In this document: piece by piece, positions 1-7,169 of the stretch
Position numbering within the stretch: position 1 is the first letter of the stretch
Layout: each line of letters starts with the position of its first letter
Source of the DNA: Ophioceras dolichostomum
Taxonomy: Eukaryota; Ascomycota; Sordariomycetes; Magnaporthales; Ophioceraceae
Assembly (NCBI GenBank): GCA_003049485.1
Contig: PYST01000469.1
Span: 1-25,443 of the forward strand
Direction of reading: 5' to 3'
Length of the DNA stretch: 25,443 nucleotides
Made by a program: the position numbers and the translations under genes
Notes under the pieces: model-generated
Told to the model about the DNA's origin: nothing
What the model saw: the letters and a program-made list of their open reading frames with translations, nothing else
The model's database searches: none

Positions 1-842
1 TAGCCGCTAGCACGTCCTATACCCCTCGGGAGGTCGGGCCTGGACAGCCCTCGGACGTTAAATAAACCATTACCATTACCATTACCATCACTGATGGACG
101 CGCGGATCACGTCCAGGCCCCCTCCAGCCAGCATGTCGTCACCATCGGTGGCCAAGGCCTCGAGGTCGATGGGACCTTTCCGATCGCCATCGAGCTGGTA
201 GATGTGCCCGTCACGATGGGACTTGACGAAACAGACGTAGTGGGAATCGACCTCGTCCTGGGCGTTGGTGGGCACCTCCGAGTCGCCCTGGACCGCGACG
301 GCGGTGTATGTTGCCTCGGGATCATCGTCGTCTAGTACAACAGCTCGCTCCGATGGTTTGAGCGGTGCGCACGTAGCAAGCAGGCGGGCACGAGAGACTC
401 GGGATCTATTTGCGTCAGTATTCTAGTTCATTAACGATGGCATGGGGCTGAGGGGGTGCGCGTAGGCCTTGGACTGACTAATAAAGTCTCTCGCCGCCCC
501 GTTGCTCACGGCATGCAGGATGCCATAGAGCCCACAAGCGTTGTTGATGGTCTGTCGGAACCAGACCACCTGCTCGTCATCGCCTGCGCGGTCATAGTCG
601 GGAGTGTCCTTGTCTTTTTCAGCTAGTACCCGATCGTAGTCGGGTGTGGTCGGAAAGACCAGCACGAGGGCGAGAGCCGGGCGAGGGATCAAAGCTAGAA
701 GGTCTTCGTCGTCGGGCGAGGGGACGTCGTGGAACTCGAGCGCATTTGAGAGCCCCAGCTGATGGGCGAGCTCCGAAAAGAGCCTGGGGTTGGACTCGAG
801 AGCGATGAAGTGCTTTCTGTATGAGGGTTTGTTTGCGGCCAT
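1..842 (-). CDS. Ubiquitin carboxyl-terminal hydrolase, UCH (peptidase C12) family, 3' end cut by window edge
   Basis: A cysteine protease that would hydrolyse small adducts from the C-terminus of ubiquitin in the cytosol or nucleus. Exon 1 begins at the ATG at 840-842 (MAANKPSYRKHFIALESNP) and shows the family's QTINNACGLYG active-site block, with oxyanion Gln97 and nucleophile Cys103 six residues apart as in UCH-L3. After a short intron, exon 2 (from about 405 or 397 down to 1) carries the catalytic His in DEVDSHYVCFV and the catalytic Asp in YQLDGDRKGP, so the triad is complete. The splice junction is ambiguous: donor 474 with acceptor ending at 406 gives FISQSRVSRARLLATC, and donor 478 with acceptor ending at 398 gives FIISRARLLATC; both restore the frame. 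The reading frame stays open to base 1 after an Asn-Gly run, so the last residues or a terminal intron lie outside. An in-frame upstream ATG (974) exists, but the family N-terminus fits 842. Probably a conserved housekeeping flank. Confidence 0.88.
67..91. repeat. Hexanucleotide microsatellite (CCATTA)n
   Basis: About four tandem copies of a six-base unit. On the minus strand they are read in frame by the UCH gene as an Asn-Gly run near its C-terminus, just where the UCH fold normally ends, so copy-number changes would stay in frame. Confidence 0.8.
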
Positions 843-1493
843 CGTTGAGAGAGGAAGTGAGTGATGGTGATCTGGGAGGCAGCGGACACTGTGGTGTTCA
901 ATTGGCCAAACGCCGGTAGCACAGGTAACGGGAGTAGGCACCTCCAGCTGTGCGACGAAGGGATAGACACCCATCAGAAAGGCACCTCGCCTTCCAAGTT
1001 TGGATTAGCTCGGTCACCAGGCGATTGTGCGACGCAGTTGCCTGTCCCTGTCCCTGGCCCTGAAGGCAGGCGCCAGGCACCCATGTCAATCCAGTCGAGA
1101 GTATTAGAGCGACGTCCTGTTATGGAAACCACCGGATGGTATCAATCATATAATATGGCACGAGGCCTCGATCAGAGCTGCTGGGCCTCCGCCATGACCT
1201 ATCTGAACTCATCATATGAATATGAATGTTCCGTGCAAGACAAAGACAAATTAATAGCGTCCAAAGTCACCATGCTGACACCGTCAAGCACCGTTCTCGA
1301 AGCATGCTTCACCCATTACCATCGCTTGAGCTTCATATGTGTCAAGATCGATAGCCTGATAACGTGAGGAACGGGAGGAAGCCAGCTCTAGTTTTGGAAC
1401 GAGACTACTAAAGAGGGACTTGTCCTCTAGATCTAGCTAGAGAATGTGATGCTCAGAAGAGCTCTATATATACACGAGTAAAGAACTATAGAA

Positions 1494-1537
1494 TCTTCTA
1501 GAACTGTATTACAAATAGTAAAGGCAGTTCTAGAAGA
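1494..1537. repeat. Perfect 13-bp inverted repeat (hairpin, 18-nt loop)
   Basis: TCTTCTAGAACTG at 1494-1506 is the exact reverse complement of CAGTTCTAGAAGA at 1525-1537. A smaller palindrome, CTCTAG-ATCTAG-CTAGAG, lies at 1425-1442. The hairpin falls in an AT-rich stretch downstream of the UstYa-like gene and could be a mobile-element remnant or a 3' RNA structure; neither is shown. Confidence 0.65.
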
Positions 1538-1556
1538 GACGAATTCTGACAAATGT

Positions 1557-1595
1557 GATAGAAGACGATAGAAGACAGTAGAAGCTGATAGAAGG
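1557..1595. repeat. Imperfect short tandem repeat (GATAGAAG)
   Basis: Four closely spaced copies of GATAGAAG or GTAGAAG, separated by one to three bases, directly after the hairpin at 1494-1537. No coding interpretation was found. Confidence 0.5.
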
Positions 1596-1778
1596 CCATG
1601 TGGAATAGTGGAAGCGTATTGCCACAATAAGGTTCTCCATTCTTGACAATATGGCTTCTTTTTCCAGGAAGTACTAGACACAACCAACCTGTTTTTGTTC
1701 TGACGAGAAGTGATAGGCATCCATTAGAAATAGTAGTACGAGCGTGCTTTCGTTGCTCAAGTGACTTGAGAGGTTCTC

Positions 1779-2910
1779 TCAGTTGTGATGATGGTGACCT
1801 TGCCCGATCCCTTTCTCGACCAGCCCTTGAAAGTCCACATGGGGCACACGGTGGGCCTCGGCCCACTCAATGACGCGAGACCAGTCTCTGCATGTCCTCT
1901 GGTGCGGTATCTGTGTCTCTGGATAGCCCAGATCCGGGTCGAGCTGCCAACTGACGGGCGTGATGTCGACCCAGCACATCAGCGCCTGTCTGATCCAGTC
2001 CAGGCAGTGATCTGTTATACGAACACTCAGTGCTTTTGAGTTAGCCTATCAATTGTCGGCAAATAAAGACCGACTGTTTGTTTTGAGAGTAGAGGAGACC
2101 CTACTAGTACTCACCAAGGTGCTTCGGTTGGTGTGCGCCCATGTCCCCGTCGCTTACGTTCAGCGAGACTCCGGACGTGTGCCCCTCTGCCGGGAACAGC
2201 GACCTGCGGATGGCGTCGAGGCAGTGTAGTTGGTGGAAGACCTCGAGCTCGACGAGGTAGTCATCGCTTCCGGGGATGCGGACACTCTTGTCTCCGAGCT
2301 TGATGCCCTCGGAAGAAGGGATGGCCGTGTCCATGTAGGCTGGAAGTGTTCAGGAGTAGATAGGCCCGTTAGTCGTAGTCGAAGGACTGACGGAGAAAGC
2401 GGCCTGTAAAGTTTCGATCAAGGAAGCAACAGAGAGCTTAGCACTCACGAGAATACAAGGCCATCCACCTTTCATGGACGTCGTGATTCGGCGAGCCGTC
2501 CGGGTGAAGGTTCATATATTCGTTCTTGTAGTGGACCGAGTCTTCTGGGTGGGCGACGAAGTACCTCACGAATCCCTCAGCCGGGGCTGGGTAATGAGCA
2601 GGCGGATTCGGTCGTCAGTCGCTGGTTACTACGTAGCCAAATACTAAAAATGATGATAATTAAGAATGGAGTCTTGTCTCTACTCACAGAAGAGGCTTAA
2701 CGAGGGGTCACGGCAGCCACTCTCGAAGAAGATGAGTGCAACCACGGCGAACGCAAGCAACAGGTTCAGGCCGATGGACAATGCAGTCGAGACACAAGCG
2801 ACGGAAAGCCAGCCAGCGCGCGAGAAGCGCACTCTCTTCCTCTGAAGAGCCTGCTTGGGCAGCGGCTCCTCTTGGAGAAGTTCCTCGTAGACCTCTTCTT
2901 TGAGAGACAT
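1779..2910 (-). CDS. UstYa-family (DUF3328) oxidase, candidate RiPP-modifying enzyme
   Basis: Model of four exons: 2910-2688, 2586-2449, 2339-2115, 2011-1779; all three introns (101, 109 and 103 nt) are phase 1 and start GTGAG. They sum to 819 nt, 272 aa. The start at 2908-2910 gives MSLKEEVYEELLQEE, the usual acidic N-terminus of the family; an upstream in-frame ATG at 2997 was judged too long. Residues about 32-62 form one membrane segment. Family landmarks follow in order: SPAEGFVRY after the membrane segment, ERWMALY, then HQLHC (His156, His159, Cys160) and HLDHC (His194, His197, Cys198), then MCWVDITPVSW and HTCRDW-like HQRTCRDW. The two HXXHC motifs are the hallmark of UstYa proteins, which carry out oxidative cyclisation or other oxidations in ustiloxin, phomopsin and asperipin pathways. 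The second motif is split by the last intron and only appears after splicing. It is divergent from the repeat precursor at 5574, its inferred substrate. It could instead serve a non-RiPP pathway, as some DUF3328 proteins do. Confidence 0.92.
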
Positions 2911-3421
2911 ATCTCGAGAGATGATCAAGGAAGGGGGAAGAGTGTTATGGTCAAAGAGAGGAGTGAGTGAGTGAAGAGTATTCGCAGAAGATCTCACAAG
3001 TTGCTTCGGAAGTTGAGAATCTCAGGATTTGTGACGGTCTGTCTCGCTGTTCAAGGTCGACTGTGCGAGGAAGGGGAAGGGGAGGTCGACGTTTCTTTCG
3101 CTCGAGTCTGATGCTAGGCTCTCGCAAACACGAGTCCGATCATCAAAGCGAAGATAAGAGCCCCTGAATCCTATTCGTCACCCGGCAACCTTGACCGGAA
3201 GAATTCCAAAGAGCAATACGCCATCTCTGGTGCTTACTGTGACTATCGCTCATCCCGCCCTGATGCACGTCTCCGCACTTCTGCAGACGAGGCTATGTAA
3301 TGCGTGATGATGGTGGCAAAGCACGTTTCCAACTGTCAACCCTCACAGATATCCGTTTGTTAGACGCCGACTCTTGTGAACACCAGTGACCATGTTTACA
3401 AAAACGAAGTCTGCCGAGATT

Positions 3422-3442
3422 CGGTCCGTCATCACCGGACCG
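3422..3442. promoter_or_regulatory. Inverted CGG/CCG pair, candidate Zn2Cys6 regulator site
   Basis: CGGTCCG at 3422-3428 and its perfect reverse complement CGGACCG at 3436-3442 are separated by seven bases. Paired CGG triplets are the typical target of fungal Zn2Cys6 dimers. The site is about 510 bp upstream of the UstYa-like start. Binding is inferred from symmetry only. Confidence 0.35.
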
Positions 3443-5363
3443 TTTCCTCCACGCCCCTCTTCTCACTCAGCAGCTGCATGATACTCATGCGGAGCCACAT
3501 ATACTACACCATTGGTTGGCGCTCTTCGCGGGAAATCGAGATTCGACATGGAGGAAATCCGTTGGCGTCCATCCACCCGCGGCCTGCGGGCCACCTTCCC
3601 CGGATGCCCGGGGTTTGAGGTTACAGTGAAGCGGTGACATGGCCGCCTGGCGGAAGCAGCACTTATTGGCAGGTTGGACACCCCAGGTTCGGCCAGACGC
3701 TTTGAGCCCATCAAAACATTCGGTGAACCAGCATTAGTCATGATGTGTCAGGGGCTCGATTACTGATGCTCCCCGCTCCATTCACCGAGGTGTTGCTCAA
3801 GAACCGCGTAAGTGCCAGTTGATCCGGTCCGCATTTGATGTGTCTGGTAGAAGGTGAGGACCCTGGCAGTTTCAAAAGTCGGATTGGAGCAATTTGACCC
3901 AGACGGGTCCTCCCGGTTCTCCGTAAGCATCACTCACTCGGCACTACCTGGACTGCATTTTCTAGTCTTACAAATAAGTGACATGTCAGGATGCTACTCG
4001 CCCAGACGAGGCGGAGATATAGCCATGCGCGCGGCGCGGGTAAGGCGGCCGCTCCATTTTTCACGTGGGAGCATTGCGCTTGGCATCAAGTGGTTTGTAT
4101 ACTACACATCTCTACCAACTGGAAACCCCCTTGCCTACTCTTCTAATTGCATTGCCTGGCGGCTTGATAAACAACAGAAATCGTGACACTGAGAGCATCG
4201 ACTAAGACTGCAACAATTCTCCTCTGTGGACGAAACTTGATAGCGTGGGGAGATCGTATGTCCATGGGACAGGAGAGGTCAGGATGAGGAGAAAACGGAC
4301 TTTCCCCCACGTGCCGTGGACAAATTACGCGGAAATCTTACCGATTTTGTAACGTGCCTCCGTTGACGTGACGAGATTCGTACCATACTGTCAGCGCTTG
4401 TCCGCTCTTGGCACTCCAGGTAATCCGGCACAAGTTCACTATTAAGTTCGCATCCGAGGCATCTCGGACTTTGCAGGTTTGGTGGCAGCAACGCGGGGAG
4501 CCCTACCACTAGTACTACGAGCAGCCGGCTTGGCATATCAGACACCGACTACTGCTACTACTACCATGGGTGGTAGGAGCTTTACGAATAGTAAAAGATC
4601 GCAGATGGCATCCATCACCCTTGGCCCCGTTCAACATGCTCCGAGATGCCGGCCGGGGATAACCCACTCAGGCATGCCGGGCACCTGGATTTCCCCCTCG
4701 CCACAGCGAGGTGACGTGGTCTCGTTATAGAGGATTGCATGGATCAAACCACGCCGGAGCTCCTGAGATGGCTCGGGTTGCTCAATGGTGGCGGCATCGT
4801 GTCGGCGACTAGTCGATCACCATCAACGCTACGAGCCGACGAATGAGACGAAGCGCCCGGAGAGGAACCTTTCATCAATAATACCGTGACAGTTTCGAGT
4901 GGGATTCCAAAGAACGCAGGGGGGAGAGTTGCCAATTATTATGGCACCGTCTCCTTCTATTCTCCTGAAATATCTTCAATTCAGCTCCGCACAGACTGCC
5001 CTGCAGGAGGCGGAGAGGAAAGCGAGCATGAAACGAGAGGTCTTGAGGGGAATATGCCGTCCGCGCCTGAGATGCTCTGCATCCGAGGCTGACCAAGACG
5101 GTGACAGGCTCACATTTGAAGCTTTGGGCTTATGAACCTCGGTGGACGCTCGGCGGTTCTCTCGGGCACCTGCACAGGAAAGGAGGGGGAGGTAGGAGTG
5201 GGGAGGGAAGCCCGGAGTGGAAAGACAGCGGCAGGCAGCGGTGAGTGCAGAGTGTCTTGCTCCATCTCGTCAAGTCGTCATTGGAGGGGATGTCGAAGAC
5301 GCCATCGACGATTCGACAGTCGCTCAACTCACCATGAGCCCTTGGATGGTCAGGCCACGTAGA

Positions 5364-5370
5364 TATAAAA
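5364..5370 (+). promoter_or_regulatory. TATA-like box of the repeat precursor gene
   Basis: TATAAAA lies 204 bases upstream of the precursor ATG. It is followed by a C/T-rich stretch and a CAACCCAACC-type leader up to 5573, which resembles a highly expressed fungal 5' UTR. Confidence 0.5.
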
Positions 5371-5573
5371 GTCGTCCGACATCACTCAAAGGTAGGATGT
5401 TTTAACAGAGAGAGCCAAGTCTCCAAGGCTCCCAGACACTAGAATCCACCGCTCCCCAACAATCCCTGCCCGAACTCCCCGTCTCGCTCCGCTCCTTAGC
5501 TCCAAGTCTACTTTTAACCTTAAGCTTAAGCTTCTTTCAACCCAACTCAACCCAACCAACCAACACCGCCAAC

Positions 5574-6077
5574 ATGAAGGTCTCCACCAGCGTCCTCGTC
5601 TCCATCCTTGCCGGCGTCGCCATCGCCGCTCCGGCTCCCGCTCCGTGGGACGTCAAGCGCGAGCCGCAGCCGGAGCCGCAGCCCTGGGATGTGAAGCGCG
5701 ACGCTAACCCGGAGCCCTGGGACGTCAAGCGTGAGGCCAACGCCGAGCCCTGGGACGTCAAGAAGCGGGAGGCGAGCCCGGAGCCCTGGGACGTCAAGCG
5801 CTGGGATGTGAAGCGCGAGGCGAGCCCCGAGCCCTGGGACGTGAAGCGTTGGGATGTCAAGCGTGAGGCTAGTCCCGAGCCTTGGGATGTCAAGCGATGG
5901 GATGTGAAGAGGGAGGCTAGCCCGGAGCCGTGGGACGTCAAGCGTGAGGCCAACCCCGAGCCGTGGGACGTGAAGCGCGAGGCGAGCGCTGAGCCCTGGG
6001 ATGTGAAGAAGCGGGAGGCAAGCCCGGAGCCGTGGGATGTGAAGCGTGAGGCCAACCCTGAGCCGTGGACCAACTAG
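5574..6077 (+). CDS. Secreted Kex2-processed repeat precursor with fourteen Trp-Asp-Val cores (candidate dikaritin-type RiPP precursor)
   Basis: Single exon, 167 aa. Residues 1-18 (MKVSTSVLVSILAGVAIA) are a clear signal peptide ending in AIA. The whole remainder is repeats ending in WDV-Lys-Arg: fourteen WDV units, eleven preceded by short spacers (APAPAP, EPQPEPQP, DANPEP, EANAEP, EASPEP, EANPEP, EASAEP) and three bare (WDVKR only), then a final EANPEPWTN with no basic site. Lys-Arg (Lys-Lys-Arg in two units) is the Kex2 site. Every spacer reads as consecutive X-Ala/X-Pro dipeptides, the specificity of Ste13-type dipeptidyl aminopeptidase, so trimming would leave WDV. There is no cysteine and no tyrosine. 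Asp, Val and Arg codons vary synonymously between copies, so the peptide looks constrained. The architecture matches UstA/PhomA-like precursors and other Kex2-processed repeat proteins, and a UstYa-like oxidase lies next door. Alternatives are a linear secreted signalling peptide or a pheromone-like precursor. The processing is confident as a prediction; cyclisation is inference. Confidence 0.93.
   Translation: MKVSTSVLVSILAGVAIAAPAPAPWDVKREPQPEPQPWDVKRDANPEPWDVKREANAEPWDVKKREASPEPWDVKRWDVKREASPEPWDVKRWDVKREASPEPWDVKRWDVKREASPEPWDVKREANPEPWDVKREASAEPWDVKKREASPEPWDVKREANPEPWTN
5650..6072 (+). repeat. Tandem coding repeats of the precursor (33-nt units and 48-nt composite units)
   Basis: Units of 33 nt encode X-A/X-P spacer plus WDVKR. 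In the middle, three copies of a 48-nt composite (EASPEPWDVKRWDVKR) follow one another. The array spans nearly the whole mature precursor and would be prone to unequal recombination, so copy number may vary between strains. Confidence 0.9.
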
Positions 6078-7169
6078 TAAGCTACCACTTAACAGCACCC
6101 CGTACACTCTGGACACCCCTGGTGCCTCCCCATTCCAACCCCTGAAAATAGCCCTGACTCCCTCTGACAATCAGTCCATGCAGGTTGCTCGGATTCAAAC
6201 TCTGCGTCTAGCTGGCCGCCAGGCAACAGTACTACTTGTTGTAACTCGGTCAGCCACTCAACCCGACAGGCTCGGGAACCGAGACTGCACAGTGGTGGTG
6301 CGGACAACGCTCTGGCGTACAGGCTCAACAGCAGAGAAGCGCAGCAGCGCAAAACAAGGAGGAATCATTTTGCGAGACTGGGGAACGAGTTTCACAATTT
6401 TCTTTTGCCACATCATAGGGAACTTGAACCCTGCTTACTTCGTTAGCTCGATTTGGGGTAGGAGGAACGTGGTTGATTCAATTCCTGTTTGATTTCCTTT
6501 TTCCTCTTCCTGCTTTTCTGTTCTAGGGATATGCCATCCACCCCCTCTCCGCTTAGTCTCCGCTCCATTCATGGTAGCGGGCAAAGCTGGCCCAGACCTC
6601 TTACTCCCCTGGTCGATCATTTTGGGTTGGATGACCACTACTGAGGGACTTGGTTCTTCCTTCGTTTTTCGCAGTAGGTAGCTCAAACACTTAAAACAAT
6701 ACAAACCAGATCGCGTTCGGAGCGACACAACATTGCGCTGCGCCATCTGATCACTCTGACCGCCGCCTGTGGCAGAGGCTGATGCTGATGGTCTACTGCC
6801 CTATAGCGTGGAAATGCTCACTTGAAGGACCCCTTGTGGTCGTCGGCTAATAAGAGATGGTCACTCTTAGGGGCGGAAACGCCGGGTATTACCAAGGACG
6901 GAAGACATCGGTGCCAAGACCCGCCGTCCAGTGATGGATCAAGGTGCGGCTTTTGGGGTTCCGAGGTGGCCACATCTCATCTATGACCAATATGCTCGGG
7001 CACGCTGGGCTTGGTGGAATTGTTTGTCCTCGCTCCAGAAATAAGCTCGTTCTCAACCCACGATCTCCATGCAGGAACAAACGCGAGATCGTCTGACCAC
7101 TCGCAGTACAACACCTAGAACCCCCACCGCCGGGTCTTTTTCTGCCCCTGAAGGCTGGTACTACACACC
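6078..7169. other. Intergenic region, 3' of repeat precursor and 5' of TPR-SET gene
   Basis: About 1.1 kb without a recognised gene. It should contain the precursor's 3' UTR and terminator and the TPR-SET promoter. No repeat, tRNA-like or conserved coding signal was seen on either strand. Confidence 0.6.

Larger units (their letters stand above)
843..1778. other. Intergenic region between UCH gene (5' side) and UstYa-like gene (3' side)
   Basis: No gene is recognised. It should hold the UCH promoter (right of 842) and the 3' UTR of the UstYa-like gene. The part from about 1380 to 1620 is visibly AT-richer than its surroundings and contains a perfect hairpin, a small palindrome around TCTAGA, and GATAGAAG repeats. 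Long open frames here, for example plus-strand 861-1367, show no family resemblance. Confidence 0.6.
2911..5573. promoter_or_regulatory. 2.66-kb divergent intergenic region between UstYa-like gene and repeat precursor
   Basis: No gene is recognised on either strand; open frames such as plus-strand 3854-4186 lack family features. Both flanking genes are transcribed outward, so it should hold both promoters. Visible elements are an inverted CGGTCCG/CGGACCG pair (3422-3442), a CACGTG hexamer near 4309, TGACGTG motifs near 4364 and 4711, CCGGCCGG near 4651, a TATA-like box at 5364, and a pyrimidine-rich leader before 5574. A small undetected multi-exon gene cannot be excluded in so long a gap. 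Confidence 0.55.

Noticed and set aside
861..1367. Plus-strand 168-codon open frame
   Set aside because: It runs through the UCH promoter region, shows no family motif, and extends over AT-rich non-coding sequence.
5640..6072. CRISPR-like or satellite array at the precursor repeats
   Set aside because: The repeats are in frame, imperfect at silent positions, have no unique spacers, and encode a secreted protein with protease sites.
5574..6077. Alpha-type mating pheromone precursor
   Set aside because: The Kex2/Ste13 layout is the same, but Sordariomycete alpha-pheromones known to me are about 10-11 residues, with Trp-Cys ends; there is no Cys here and the unit is too short. It remains a weak alternative.
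5537..6170. Long minus-strand open frames rich in Ser/Gly/Leu repeats
   Set aside because: They are antisense shadows of the WDV repeat array and have no signal or domain.
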